Shown: positions 15,645 to 24,931, counted from the first letter of the stretch. The stretch: 64,000 nucleotides of DNA from CALJFL01 sp964590005 (GCA_964590005.1 CAZPVJ010000026.1:5744-69743); one strand, 5' to 3'. The notes: generated by a model from the sequence alone, not told the origin. Program-made: numbers and translations.

Positions 15645-18600
15645 TTAAACCCCGTCTATCGCGTCTGGGAGTAACTGCCGGCGATGCAGGACATGAGCCG
15701 ACAACTGTACGCCAAACAGATAGAGGCAGGGTACCAGCACCAGGGTGACACCCGTGGCAAACAGGACACCGAATGCCAGCGAGATCGTCATGGGAATCAG
15801 GAACTGCGCCTGAAAACTGGTCTCGGACATAATCGGCAGCAGGCCGATGAAAGTGGTAATCGAGGTCAGGATAATCGGCCGGAAGCGATCCTGCCCCGCC
15901 TGCAACAAGGCCTCAAAGACAGCGTGGCCGCTGGCGCGCAGCTGATTGATTCGATCGATAAGAACCAGGTTGTCATTGACCACCACTCCCGCAGCCGCGA
16001 TAACACCGAGCAGCGACAGCATGCTGACTGTCCAGTTCAAGATGAGGTGGCCAAAGATGGCGCCCATGATGCCGAAGGGTACAGCGGTAAGCACCAACAG
16101 GGGCTGCCAATACGAACGGAAGGGGATGGCCATAAGTGCGTAGATGACCAGCATGGCCATCAGCATGTAGCGCACCATAGCCTGGCCGAATTCTGCCTCT
16201 TCCTGCAGTTCACCATCCAGGGCCATGGTCAGACCCGGAAAACGCTGCTGCCACTGCGGCAGGTGCACTCTCAAGACATCCTCCACAATGGCCCGCGGCG
16301 CGGCCAGGCCGGGCACCACATCGGCGGTCACCTCCAGGGTGCGCTTGCGATCAAGGCGCTCGATGGTCAGGTAACCCGGTTGATAGCTGACCTCAGCCAC
16401 GGTATCAAAGGGCACCTCGCCGCCCGCTGGCGTTCTCACCCGCATCTCGCTCAGGCTCTCCACGGAAAGACGCTCATCAGCCGGGTAGCGGACCATTACC
16501 CTGACATCTTCCTTGGCCCGCGGTATGCGCTGGGCCTCGGCACCGTAAAAGGCCTCCCTGACCTGTCGGGCCACGTCGGCGAGCGTGATCGACAGGTTTT
16601 CTGCGGCGGGTTTGAGGCTAAGCACGATCTCCTCGCGAGGCGCTTGCAGACTATCGTTGATGTTGAACACACCCGGGTAGGTTTCCAGGATAACCCGCAG
16701 TTCCTCGGAAACCAGCCCGAGGTCATCCACCGAGGGAGACGCCAGGACCAGGTTAATCGGCTTGCCCACGTCGTTAATGGTGTAATTAACTGCAAACTCC
16801 TCCACCGGGCCCAGGTCACCAATCTGGTCCTGCCAGCGTGCCGCCAGGGCCTCGATATCCACTGCATCGGAGGTCGATTCAATCACCACCGTTACCTGGT
16901 TTTCGCGCCCAAAAGCATCAATATGTCGCACCACCGGCCCCTGACTTTCATAAATGGGATCGCTGTTGTAGTCGGACCTGATCTGCACCGCAGCGGACTC
17001 TACCTGCCGCAGCACGCGCAGTGTATCGGCGTAGGCCCCACCCTCAGGCAGGGTTACCTTGGCAATGGCGTAATCCGAGTTGACCGTGGGAAAAAAGGCC
17101 GCTTTGACCCAGCCGCCTCCGTAGAGCCCCAGGCTGATAGCCAAAGCACACAAAAACAGCGCACCCACCAGCACATTGGCCCGCAGGCAGCGCTCCAGAA
17201 AGGGGCGATAAAGCTCGGCCGCAAAGCGGGTCATGCCATCGGCAAAGCGCAGACGCACCTTTTCCAGGCGCCTGAGAAAGCCCCACCGGCTGGGGCGCTG
17301 GGGGCGCATGTGTGCCAGGTGCGGCGGCAAGATGAGCAGGCACTCTACCAGGGAAAAGACCAGCGCCAGTATCACCACCGTTGGGATAGCAGCGGCGATG
17401 CGCGCCATATCGCCCGGCATGAAAAACATGGGAGCAAAGAAGATCATGGTACTGATCACAGCAAACATGACTGGCTTGACCACACCACGGGCACCACTCA
17501 GCGCCCCCTTGGCCCCACTCTCCCCGGCCATTTGCCGCGAGTGAATGGATTCGCCCACAATGATCGCATCGTCCACCACGATGCCAAGAATCAACAGGAA
17601 GGCGAACAGGGACATCATGTTCAGACTGACCGAGGTGTATTGCAGGGCAAAGAAGGTGCCCATGAACGCTATGGCAATACCCACGCAAACCCACAGGGCC
17701 AACATGGGGCGCAAAAACAGTACCAATACGATAAACACCAGCGCCAGGCCGCCGACACCGTTCTTCAGGAGCAGGTCAACCCGGCCCTTGAACGAATCCG
17801 CTCTGTCCTGCCAGACCGACAACTCCACCCCTTCAGGCAGCGTTGGCTGGGTGCGCTCCACCCACGCCTTGACCGCGTCACTGGTACGCAAGGTATTGGG
17901 ATTCGAACTCACATAGACCTGCAAATTGAGGGAAGGCTTGTCATTGAAGCGCGTGCGAACATCGACATCCTCGAAACCATCGACGACCGTTGCCACGTCG
18001 CCCAGGGTCAACTGGGTTCCATCGCGGGTACTGACCAGGGGAATGGTTTCAAAGTCGTAGCGGTCGTAAGCCTGCCCGCGGGTTTGCAACTGAATATCGC
18101 CCTCACTCGACTTGATCGAGCCAGCGGGCAGGTTGAGTGAAGAATTGCGAATCGCCGCGGTGACATCGGCAAAGGTCAGACCGTAGCGTCGCAGATTGTA
18201 CTCGGAGACCTCCACCGATACCTCGTAGGGCCGGGGTGAGCTTACCTCGACGATGGAAACGTCGGGCTGTGCAGACAGGTCGTCACGCAGCCGCTCGGCT
18301 AGCTCCTTCAGGTTACGTTCACCGATATCGCCGGCCAGCGACACCCTGGCCATATTGTGACGGTGCGCAATCTCGTTAACGATCGGCCGCTCGGCATCAA
18401 CCGGAAAGGTTGTTATCGCATCCACGCGACTTTTGATCTCACCGGTCAGGCGCTGCATGTCGTAGTCCGCTTCCGCCTCGATAATGACACTACCCATGCC
18501 CTGGCGGGCGGTAGAGCGAATTTCCTTGACCCCGTTCAGGTCGTGGACCGCCTCCTCAATGCGCACACAAATCTGTTGCTCTACCTCACTGGGTCCCGCG

Positions 18601-18761
18601 CCCGGGTAAGCCAGTGAGACCTGCACCTTGTTGATAACCGGCTCGGGGAAAAACTGCTTGTCAATCGCGGGCAGGCCTGCAGCCCCGCCTAACAGCAGAA
18701 AGATCATCAACAAGTTGGCCGCTATGGGGTTATCGATGAACCAGCGGATGGGACCTGCCAT
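15645..18761 (-). CDS. RND family efflux permease (HAE1-like)
   Basis: 1038-residue inner-membrane proton-driven transporter of the AcrB/HAE1 superfamily. It opens with IRWFIDNPIAANLLMIFLLL (TM1), has two large periplasmic loops (about 35-330 and 560-860), and the TM4 region carries LILGIVVDDAIIVGESIH with the paired aspartates of the proton relay. Near the C-terminus GVVVNDNLVLIDRIN is the mirror motif. It follows its adaptor by 2 bases. No outer-membrane channel gene is present here, so it probably uses a TolC encoded elsewhere. The cargo is unknown. Confidence 0.93.
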   Translation of the reverse strand: MAGPIRWFIDNPIAANLLMIFLLLGGAAGLPAIDKQFFPEPVINKVQVSLAYPGAGPSEVEQQICVRIEEAVHDLNGVKEIRSTARQGMGSVIIEAEADYDMQRLTGEIKSRVDAITTFPVDAERPIVNEIAHRHNMARVSLAGDIGERNLKELAERLRDDLSAQPDVSIVEVSSPRPYEVSVEVSEYNLRRYGLTFADVTAAIRNSSLNLPAGSIKSSEGDIQLQTRGQAYDRYDFETIPLVSTRDGTQLTLGDVATVVDGFEDVDVRTRFNDKPSLNLQVYVSSNPNTLRTSDAVKAWVERTQPTLPEGVELSVWQDRADSFKGRVDLLLKNGVGGLALVFIVLVLFLRPMLALWVCVGIAIAFMGTFFALQYTSVSLNMMSLFAFLLILGIVVDDAIIVGESIHSRQMAGESGAKGALSGARGVVKPVMFAVISTMIFFAPMFFMPGDMARIAAAIPTVVILALVFSLVECLLILPPHLAHMRPQRPSRWGFLRRLEKVRLRFADGMTRFAAELYRPFLERCLRANVLVGALFLCALAISLGLYGGGWVKAAFFPTVNSDYAIAKVTLPEGGAYADTLRVLRQVESAAVQIRSDYNSDPIYESQGPVVRHIDAFGRENQVTVVIESTSDAVDIEALAARWQDQIGDLGPVEEFAVNYTINDVGKPINLVLASPSVDDLGLVSEELRVILETYPGVFNINDSLQAPREEIVLSLKPAAENLSITLADVARQVREAFYGAEAQRIPRAKEDVRVMVRYPADERLSVESLSEMRVRTPAGGEVPFDTVAEVSYQPGYLTIERLDRKRTLEVTADVVPGLAAPRAIVEDVLRVHLPQWQQRFPGLTMALDGELQEEAEFGQAMVRYMLMAMLVIYALMAIPFRSYWQPLLVLTAVPFGIMGAIFGHLILNWTVSMLSLLGVIAAAGVVVNDNLVLIDRINQLRASGHAVFEALLQAGQDRFRPIILTSITTFIGLLPIMSETSFQAQFLIPMTISLAFGVLFATGVTLVLVPCLYLFGVQLSAHVLHRRQLLPDAIDGV

Positions 18762-18763
18762 TC

Positions 18764-19954
18764 TCAGTAGGCTCCGCCGGCAATCCTGGCCGCGTCACTG
18801 ATGGTCACTGCCATTCCAGCCACCGTGGTGGCCGACTCGGCAATAATCACCTGGTCGCCCTGGGCCAGGCCCTGCACCCAGACCTGCTCGCTGCTGCGAT
18901 GCAGAAGGTCCACAGACTTCAGGCGCGCCCGTTTCTCGCTATCCACGACCATCACATTCCCGTCGCTGCGCAGAGCGGTCCGCGGCAAGGTTGCGACGGC
19001 TGGCAGCTCGCGACCACTGATCGTGGCGTTGACGAACAAGCCTGGCGCCAGCGGCGGTCTGTCACTGCCGGGCTCCCTGGCGAATGGCCGCTCAATCTCG
19101 GCGACCGCGTAAACAACGCGACTGTCGACGTCGATATTGGCGTCGGTACGGACGATTTGGCCCCGCCACTGCCAGGTCTTGTTGCCAAACTGGGCGCTCA
19201 GCACCACCTCCGCCGGGTCAGACGGGGAGGCGTTGTCATAATTCAGGGGCAGCTCCAGCAGCGCCACCTGGCGATCGGTAAGCGGCAGGCGGACAGTGGC
19301 AACATCAGTAGCGTAGACCTTGGCGATGGGGGTGCCGGGGGTAACGTATTGACCGATGTCGACATATTTTTCACTAATGCGGCCATTAAAGGGGACGCTG
19401 ATAGACGTGCGCTCCAGGTCAAGCCGCGCGGCACCCAGGTCAGCTTCCGCCGCCTTCAGGGCGGCCTCGGCTGCAGCCAGTTGCGGCTGTCGCAGGAACA
19501 GTGCGTTGGCTTGCTCACTGCCCAGGTCTCGCCACTCACGCTTTGCCTGCAGGGCCCTACCCTGCTCCTCGGCGACCCGCTGACGCGCGGCAGCAACCTG
19601 TGACTCGGCCCTGGCGATGGCGAACTGGTAATCAAAATCCTCTATTTTCAGCAGCGCATCAGCGGCGCCAAAAAAGCCACCCGCGGCAAAACCCGGCGCC
19701 ACGTGCTCGACCCGCCCGGCCACGCGGCTGACGATGTTAATCTCGCGCAGCGGGCGCACAGTGCCCTGGGTTGTCACGGTCAGTGCCTGGCTACTGGGCT
19801 TGACCTGCAACACATCCACCACCGGGGGGGTAGGCATGGGTACGGCGGCCGGCTGCGGTGCTTCCTTGCCTACCAACAAGCCGTAGGCGGACCCCAGCCC
19901 CACCACCATGACCAGCGCGGTTAAAAGCCAGTTTCTTTTCCACTCAGGCGTCAT
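18764..19954 (-). CDS. RND efflux periplasmic adaptor (membrane fusion protein)
   Basis: 396 residues from ATG 19954, preceded by TAGGGAA; the frame stays open to 20026 but without a better start. An N-terminal anchor helix (NWLLTALVMVVGLG) is followed by a lipoyl-like half domain, a coiled-coil hairpin rich in Ala/Glu/Arg (about 105-180), the second lipoyl half and beta-barrel (PFNGRISEKYVDIGQYV) and a membrane-proximal domain. It bridges the permease and an outer-membrane channel. Two-gene operon. Confidence 0.92.
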   Translation of the reverse strand: MTPEWKRNWLLTALVMVVGLGSAYGLLVGKEAPQPAAVPMPTPPVVDVLQVKPSSQALTVTTQGTVRPLREINIVSRVAGRVEHVAPGFAAGGFFGAADALLKIEDFDYQFAIARAESQVAAARQRVAEEQGRALQAKREWRDLGSEQANALFLRQPQLAAAEAALKAAEADLGAARLDLERTSISVPFNGRISEKYVDIGQYVTPGTPIAKVYATDVATVRLPLTDRQVALLELPLNYDNASPSDPAEVVLSAQFGNKTWQWRGQIVRTDANIDVDSRVVYAVAEIERPFAREPGSDRPPLAPGLFVNATISGRELPAVATLPRTALRSDGNVMVVDSEKRARLKSVDLLHRSSEQVWVQGLAQGDQVIIAESATTVAGMAVTISDAARIAGGAY

Positions 19955-20141
19955 CGCATTCCCTACCGTATCTGCCCTAAAACACCATTGTTTCGGGTTT
20001 CGCTGAACCCAACCTGAACGGCGCATGACCGCCGTCGACGACCGCAGCCCCGATTCAGCGTGGCGATCTGCGTTCTTTACTGCGTTTTACGCTGATCAGA
20101 CGCTTGCGGATGTCTCCGAAGTCATCAATGGGCGCCCCGGG

Positions 20142-20165
20142 ATTAGTATGTTTATTCTAATTTTT
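20142..20165. promoter_or_regulatory. AT-rich inverted repeat upstream of phasin genes
   Basis: ATTAG (20142-20146) and CTAAT (20157-20161) form an inverted repeat followed by a T run. It lies about 70 bases upstream of the first phasin start, in the 277-base gap after the RND promoter region. It could be an operator for the PhaD-like regulator or a weak terminator. Confidence 0.3.
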
Positions 20166-20231
20166 TGCCGTAATGTCACACCCAATGGCGGCTAAAGCCG
20201 TCGTAAATCGCACTACCAAGGAGTAAGACAC

Positions 20232-20702
20232 ATGGCTGAACAAACCAAGAAAGCGGCTAAAGCCGCACCGAAGAAGGCCGCTGCCAAGCGCAAGCCGGCC
20301 GCCAAGCGTAAGCCTGCTGCCCGTAAAGCGGCTCCCAAGAAGGCTACTGCTCGCAAGACCACCCCTGATTTCGCCGCCCGCGCACAGGAAGCAGGCCGCA
20401 ACGCTTTTCTGGCCAGCCTCGGCTTTTACGGCAAGGCCTTCGACCAGGTTCAGGAGCGTTTCAACGCTGTCCAGGACGAGCTCGAAGCCCGTCGCGCCAA
20501 GGCTGACAAGGTCTACAAAGAGCTTGTAAAGCGTGGCACCAAGGTCGAGAAGAACGCCAAGGGCGCTCTGAAGGACATCGAACTGCCCAAGATCGAGCTG
20601 GACAGCCTTGCTGACCGTAAGAAGCTCGAAGCACAGCTGAAGAAGGCCAAGGCCCGCTTCGAAGAGCTGCGCGGCTCTGCCGGCTTCAAGGCCGCTGCCT
20701 AA
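20232..20702 (+). CDS. phasin with N-terminal histone-like tail
   Basis: 156 residues. Residues 1-44 are a very basic Ala-Lys-Pro-Arg tail with repeats such as KRKPAA twice and KKA/RKA/RKT units, like histone H1-type tails that bind DNA. The rest (about 45-156) is a phasin domain (FLASLGFYGKAFDQVQERFN, then Lys/Glu-rich amphipathic helices) that coats PHA granules. In PhaF of Pseudomonas the basic tail is C-terminal; here it is N-terminal. AAGGAGT is a strong ribosome site. The following terminator suggests high, separate expression. Confidence 0.85.
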   Translation: MAEQTKKAAKAAPKKAAAKRKPAAKRKPAARKAAPKKATARKTTPDFAARAQEAGRNAFLASLGFYGKAFDQVQERFNAVQDELEARRAKADKVYKELVKRGTKVEKNAKGALKDIELPKIELDSLADRKKLEAQLKKAKARFEELRGSAGFKAAA

Positions 20703-20748
20703 GCAGTAACCCATCCAGGTACACTTATCCCTGCCCAGCAGGGCTTGC

Positions 20749-20775
20749 GGGGCCACATTGTGGCCCCTTTTTTTT
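20749..20775 (+). terminator. intrinsic terminator between phasin genes
   Basis: GGGGCCAC (20749-20756) pairs with GTGGCCCC (20760-20767) around a 3-base loop, followed by a T8 run. It would end most transcripts of the first phasin gene. Confidence 0.9.
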
Positions 20776-20850
20776 GTCCGCTAATCTGGTTTAATGGTCG
20801 GCCACCGCACGCAGCACCTGCTCCCCCGCGGCCAGTGAGAGGACATCCCG

Positions 20851-21390
20851 ATGAGCGACGATAAGAATAAAGTGACCGACAAGGCCAGCGAAATTGCCAA
20901 GAACATATGGCTGGCCGGCGTAGGCGCCTACGGTAAGGCCGTAGATGAGGCGCAGGACCGACTGGAGAAAGCGGGCGTAGAAACACCGAAGCTGTTTCGC
21001 GACCTGGTTAAGGCAGGCACGGCTCTGGAAGAGGAGGCCAAGGATGCGCTGCAAGCCAGCCAGGCGGCGCGCAGTTCTGTGGAAGAGCGAATCAGTCGGG
21101 TTAGAGATAATTTTCACCTGCAGCGCCCCGCCCGTGGCGAAGATCTGCTCGCGTTGCACGAAAAGATCGATCGCATTGCCAATCAACTGGGTGAACTGAC
21201 CACGGCGCTGTCAGAACAGGGCGTGCTTAAGCCCAGCAAGCCCAGGGGTACTGCCAAGCGCAAGACAACCACCAAGAAAACCACATCACGCAAAACGACA
21301 GCCAAGAAAGCGGCACCGAAAAAAAAGGCCGGAGCCAAGGCCGCCAGCAAGGCATCACCAAAAAGCAAGGCCCGCGCACGCAAAACCTGA
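20851..21390 (+). CDS. PhaF-like phasin with C-terminal histone-like tail
   Basis: 179 residues. The N-terminal phasin domain (NIWLAGVGAYGKAVDEAQDR) and a helical coiled-coil-like region (about 60-130) are followed by a basic tail from about 130 to the end, rich in KK, TTKK, KAAPKK and ASK units. This is the PhaF arrangement; in Pseudomonas PhaF binds both granule and nucleoid and helps share granules at cell division. GAGAGGA precedes the ATG. It is followed after 25 bases by a PhaD-like regulator gene. Confidence 0.88.
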   Translation: MSDDKNKVTDKASEIAKNIWLAGVGAYGKAVDEAQDRLEKAGVETPKLFRDLVKAGTALEEEAKDALQASQAARSSVEERISRVRDNFHLQRPARGEDLLALHEKIDRIANQLGELTTALSEQGVLKPSKPRGTAKRKTTTKKTTSRKTTAKKAAPKKKAGAKAASKASPKSKARARKT

Positions 21391-21415
21391 CCGCCTTGAC
21401 TGAGTCCCCGCGCCG

Positions 21416-22078
21416 ATGAAAACACGCGATCGAATCCTCGAGACCAGTCTCGCGCTGTTCAATACCGAGGGCGAGAGCAATACCACAACAATCGACATTG
21501 CCAACGAGATGGATATCAGCCCCGGCAATCTCTACTACCATTTCAAGGGCAAAGACCAAATCATCGCTGAGCTGTTTCAACAATATGAAATGGCCCTGGG
21601 TGGCACCCTGACAGCGCCGATCGAGGCACCGCTAAGCCAGCATCCAGGGCAGGTGGAGGACAACTGGTACTACCTGTATGTCGTTATGGAAGAGATGTAC
21701 CAGTACCGCTTTTTCTACCTGAATCTCGACAATCTGCTACAGCGCTACCCCGCTATCGACAAGCGTTTCAAACGACTGATCCAGTTGAAGCGCGCGGCAC
21801 TTTACGCTATTTGCCAGACCTTGCTGGAGCAGGCCGTCATCGATACCCGCGGCCAGCAATTGCTGGGCCTGGTCGACAACATGACTGTCACCCTCACGTT
21901 CTGGTTCAACTACGAGCAGCTGCTCAACGAAGAGCATTCACCCCAGGTTATTATTCATGGCGGCGTGCTACAGCTGCTTACCATGGTGGCCCCTTATCTG
22001 GGCGACGACGAGCTGGACTTTTACCGCGATTGCCAGGAGATCTACCACAGCATGCTGGAGCCCAACGGCAAGCCCTAG
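21416..22078 (+). CDS. TetR family regulator, PhaD-like
   Basis: 220 residues. The N-terminal helix-turn-helix domain contains RDRILETSLALFNTEG and ISPGNLYYHFKGKDQIIAEL. The C-terminal domain (about 80-215) resembles the PhaD/TetR_C subgroup, with EEMYQYRFFYLNLDNLL and FWFNYEQLL. Position 25 bases after the phasin pair points to control of PHA granule genes, as PhaD does in Pseudomonas. There is no PHA synthase in this window, so the regulon is inference. Confidence 0.82.
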   Translation: MKTRDRILETSLALFNTEGESNTTTIDIANEMDISPGNLYYHFKGKDQIIAELFQQYEMALGGTLTAPIEAPLSQHPGQVEDNWYYLYVVMEEMYQYRFFYLNLDNLLQRYPAIDKRFKRLIQLKRAALYAICQTLLEQAVIDTRGQQLLGLVDNMTVTLTFWFNYEQLLNEEHSPQVIIHGGVLQLLTMVAPYLGDDELDFYRDCQEIYHSMLEPNGKP

Positions 22079-22176
22079 CTCTATTTCTGCTATGCCGTCG
22101 CAAACCGTGCGCTTTAGCCATCATCTGCTATTATTCGGCTTCATTTCGAAACCCCCATGACATACAGGAGACGAGC

Positions 22177-22656
22177 ATGGCAATTCAGGTTGGCGACAAG
22201 GTACCCGCTTGCACAATGAAGACAATGGGCGCTGAAGGCCCAGCAGACATCAGCACAGATGATATTTTCGGCGGTAAAAAGGTCCTGCTTTTTGCTGTGC
22301 CGGGAGCGTTCACTCCCGGATGTTCGATGACCCACTTGCCCGGTTACGTCGTTAATGCCGACAAGATCAAGGCGGCTGGCGTGGACACGATTGTCTGCAT
22401 GGCGGTCAACGATGCTTTCGTAATGGACGCCTGGGGCAAAGCCCAGAACGCCGAAGAGCTGCTCATGCTGGCAGATGGCAACGGGGAATTCACGACGGCC
22501 CTGGGCCTGGAGTTGGATGGCACCGGTTTTGGCCTGGGTCACCGCAGCCAGCGCTTTGCGATGCTGGTCGATGACGGCACTGTCACTCATCTCAACGTGG
22601 AGCCAGGCGCTGGCGTTGACGTCAGCTCTGCCGAAACGATGATGGCCCTGCTTTAA
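22177..22656 (+). CDS. peroxiredoxin (Prx5-type)
   Basis: 159 residues from ATG 22177, with CAGGAG upstream. Thiol peroxidase that reduces H2O2 and alkyl hydroperoxides. The active site VPGAFTPGCSMTH places the peroxidatic Cys49 in the P-x3-T-x2-C motif. The Prx5-like helix ending THLPGYV and the later KAQNAEELLMLADGNGEFT and GLGHRSQRFAMLVDDG are family hallmarks. Reductant probably glutathione/glutaredoxin or thioredoxin. Its stop codon overlaps that of the convergent SRPBCC gene. Confidence 0.93.
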   Translation: MAIQVGDKVPACTMKTMGAEGPADISTDDIFGGKKVLLFAVPGAFTPGCSMTHLPGYVVNADKIKAAGVDTIVCMAVNDAFVMDAWGKAQNAEELLMLADGNGEFTTALGLELDGTGFGLGHRSQRFAMLVDDGTVTHLNVEPGAGVDVSSAETMMALL

Positions 22657-23240
22657 TCAGCAACGGCGGCGGACACAATCTGTACCGCCGCCGACTCTCG
22701 CTGCCGGTCCGCATCGCTCGCCGGCTGTCCTGTTTCATAGTAGTGCTTCATCCCGGCGGCCACCTGCACCAGGTTGTCTTCCATAACCGGCACAATAAAC
22801 CATTCGGCCAGGTAGTCACCCAGCCAGCCCCAGGGCATCTCGAAAACGAGGGCCACGCCGATGCGCGTTTGTGTGGCTCCCGAAGGCTGGATTGCGTAGG
22901 TAAACGTGATCCGATCAAAGGGCATCATCGGCTCCTCCCCCTCGTGCAACCGCAGGTCAAACCCCACCCCCTCGCGCCAGGCAATTATCGTTTCTTCGAG
23001 GTAATCACCCTCCTCATCGTAGACACGCCGGTGAGCACCAAGCCCCTCCTGCCGCTTCGAAACAATCTCGGTGCGAGCCAGGCCAGGTACGTATAAATGC
23101 GCGACTGAAAAATCCCGCAGCCTTGCCCAGGCGGCATCATGGGGCAACGCTGCGGTGACCTCTGCCGCGACCCGGTGTATATCGGCCTGTACAACGCTGG
23201 TAGCCAGCGACAGGCCCAGCGCCATGATGACCTTAAGCAT
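22653..23240 (-). CDS. exported SRPBCC-fold protein
   Basis: 195 residues from ATG 23240, which starts a good signal peptide (LKVIMALGLSLATSVVQA, cleavage before DI). The mature part follows the START/polyketide-cyclase pattern: helix AWARLRDF near 40, then alternating strands and a long C-terminal helix DNLVQVAAGMKHYY. These folds bind hydrophobic ligands; the ligand is unknown. The start overlaps the end of the PqiA-like gene by 8 bases, so the two are coupled. Confidence 0.72.
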   Translation of the reverse strand: MLKVIMALGLSLATSVVQADIHRVAAEVTAALPHDAAWARLRDFSVAHLYVPGLARTEIVSKRQEGLGAHRRVYDEEGDYLEETIIAWREGVGFDLRLHEGEEPMMPFDRITFTYAIQPSGATQTRIGVALVFEMPWGWLGDYLAEWFIVPVMEDNLVQVAAGMKHYYETGQPASDADRQRESAAVQIVSAAVAD

Positions 23241-23859
23241 TGGTCGGTGCGGGCGGTTCCCGCAGCAAGGTGGTCGCCGCAATGGAAAACAGGCAATAGG
23301 CAAGGAAGAAGTAAAACCCCGATTCGAGCTGCGCGTTCATTATCAGCAGGTCGCCGGCCTGACCGGTTGCCTTACCCGCCATGTAGGCAACCAGCAGGCC
23401 CATCACAAAGACATCCGCCATGGACCATTTGCTCAGTGCCGCATTGAGCCAGAGTAGCGGCCCGCGCAGCCCGGCCCCGGGCACAACCACCGCGATCGAC
23501 TGCAACAGCAGCTTGAACACGGGTATCACCAGGCTGAAAAAGACAATAAGGAACGCGACAGGCAAGTTGCCCGTCCGGGCCAGCTCATCGACGGTACCCC
23601 AGATCGAGCGAGTACTGCTATAGGCCTGCAGGTGCCCCTCTATCTGGTCCAGCCCGAGGAAACTGGTAATCATGGCCAGCATCTGCCGGGTTTGCGGGTC
23701 GGCCTCTTCGCCGGCGATCAGGTCAACGCCGAGACTGGCAATTCGGGATTTCTCAATTTCACCGGTCAGCGTCAACACCGGTTGGGTGACGCCCGGGTAC
23801 AACAGGCCCAACGCGATCAACATCAGGACCAGGGAAAGTAATTTGCGGGTGGGACTCAT
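23233..23859 (-). CDS. PqiA-like integral membrane protein
   Basis: 208 residues, about four transmembrane helices (8-25, 100-122, 143-162, 182-197). The segment SKWSMADVFVMGLLVAYM matches the signature of paraquat-inducible protein A / YebS family members, though only one PqiA domain is present. PqiA-type proteins work with MCE proteins in lipid traffic across the envelope. No MCE gene is adjacent; instead the next gene encodes an exported lipid-binding-type SRPBCC protein. A strong GGAGG ribosome site precedes the ATG. Confidence 0.8.
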   Translation of the reverse strand: MSPTRKLLSLVLMLIALGLLYPGVTQPVLTLTGEIEKSRIASLGVDLIAGEEADPQTRQMLAMITSFLGLDQIEGHLQAYSSTRSIWGTVDELARTGNLPVAFLIVFFSLVIPVFKLLLQSIAVVVPGAGLRGPLLWLNAALSKWSMADVFVMGLLVAYMAGKATGQAGDLLIMNAQLESGFYFFLAYCLFSIAATTLLREPPAPTNA

Positions 23860-23941
23860 ACGACCTCCAGAAACAAGGGAGGCATGATACCCAATTAACG
23901 CCGGTATCTTCTAACCGGCGGGAAAATATCGGCCGGGTTTG

Positions 23942-24931
23942 TCAGGCCGCTTCTGCGTCGAAATTACTGTAGAACTGCGAATACCATTTACGAAACTTGG
24001 CGATGGGGCCGTCTCCGTCACATAACACCGGCAGAGGACGGTAGACCTTGTGCTCCCAGATCGGCTTGTCTTCTTCCAGTTGACCCACGATATTAGCCAC
24101 GATTCCGGCGTTGACCCCACCCCTTAGGACCTCACCATTGACCTTGGGTTGAGTAAACGCAAATCGCAACTGAATGGTGTCCTCGTCGATGGGTGTGGTG
24201 AGACCCATAAGAAAGGTATCGGCTATCCCCTCGAACTTCGTAAAGCCCTGACCCGGTCCCATGCTGCCGGTATGTATCGCACCATCAACCTCACCACGGG
24301 GTGTGGGCATCTTGGCCCGCTGAACCCCGCGCGACATGGGGCCGTCGTACTCGGTCTCCCACTCCGGCATGCTGGCGGTGCGATGAACGAACAGGAAGTG
24401 GGCGGGATCCGCCGCGTTTTCCGCCATCTCCTGGGGATGCGTGTTCATTTGCCACTCATAACGTTGCAACGGAGCCCAGTCGTCACTGTTGGCTTCCTCG
24501 TGATCCAGCACCTGCCACAAAGGCGCCACGCCTTCCGGGTGATACCAGGCCCAGATCACCTGGTTGGTCTCGGCGACGGGATAGGAAGTCAGGCACTTCT
24601 GCTGGTTGATCTTTGGCGGCATATTGCGGGCATAGGGGATCTCCGTGCAGTCGCCATCGCCATTGAATTTCCAGGCATGGAACGGGCAGACGATTGATTC
24701 ACCCTCGATACGGCCGCCACCGCCGGTATTTTCATGAATGCCGTAGCCGAGATGGGCACCCAGGTGCGGGCAGTAGGCATCGAGCAGACAGGCCTGGCCG
24801 GACTCGGTCCGGAAAATCACCAGTTCCTTGCCAAAATATTTAACCGCCCTGGACTCGCCTACCGCCAATTCGTCGCTGTAGGAGACGGCATACCAGCCGT
24901 GCGGGATGGGCATGGGGAAACGCTTGCTCAT
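23942..24931 (-). CDS. Rieske non-heme iron oxygenase, KshA-like
   Basis: 329 residues. The Rieske [2Fe-2S] ligands are C54-P-H56 and C82-x2-H85 (CPHLGAH, CPFHAW). The mononuclear iron site is D175-x2-H178-x4-H183 inside ENAADPAHFLFVH. Length and layout match the oxygenase of 3-ketosteroid 9-alpha-hydroxylase (KshA) and related cholesterol-7-desaturase-like enzymes. It would need a ferredoxin reductase, not encoded nearby. Steroid or terpenoid substrate is inference from the family. Confidence 0.82.
   Translation of the reverse strand: MSKRFPMPIPHGWYAVSYSDELAVGESRAVKYFGKELVIFRTESGQACLLDAYCPHLGAHLGYGIHENTGGGGRIEGESIVCPFHAWKFNGDGDCTEIPYARNMPPKINQQKCLTSYPVAETNQVIWAWYHPEGVAPLWQVLDHEEANSDDWAPLQRYEWQMNTHPQEMAENAADPAHFLFVHRTASMPEWETEYDGPMSRGVQRAKMPTPRGEVDGAIHTGSMGPGQGFTKFEGIADTFLMGLTTPIDEDTIQLRFAFTQPKVNGEVLRGGVNAGIVANIVGQLEEDKPIWEHKVYRPLPVLCDGDGPIAKFRKWYSQFYSNFDAEAA

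Noticed and set aside
15684..18140. An 818-codon open frame on the plus strand opposite the RND permease.
   Set aside because: It mirrors the permease in another frame, is rich in H, Q, R and G, has no domain pattern, and the permease is certain. A result of GC-rich codon bias.
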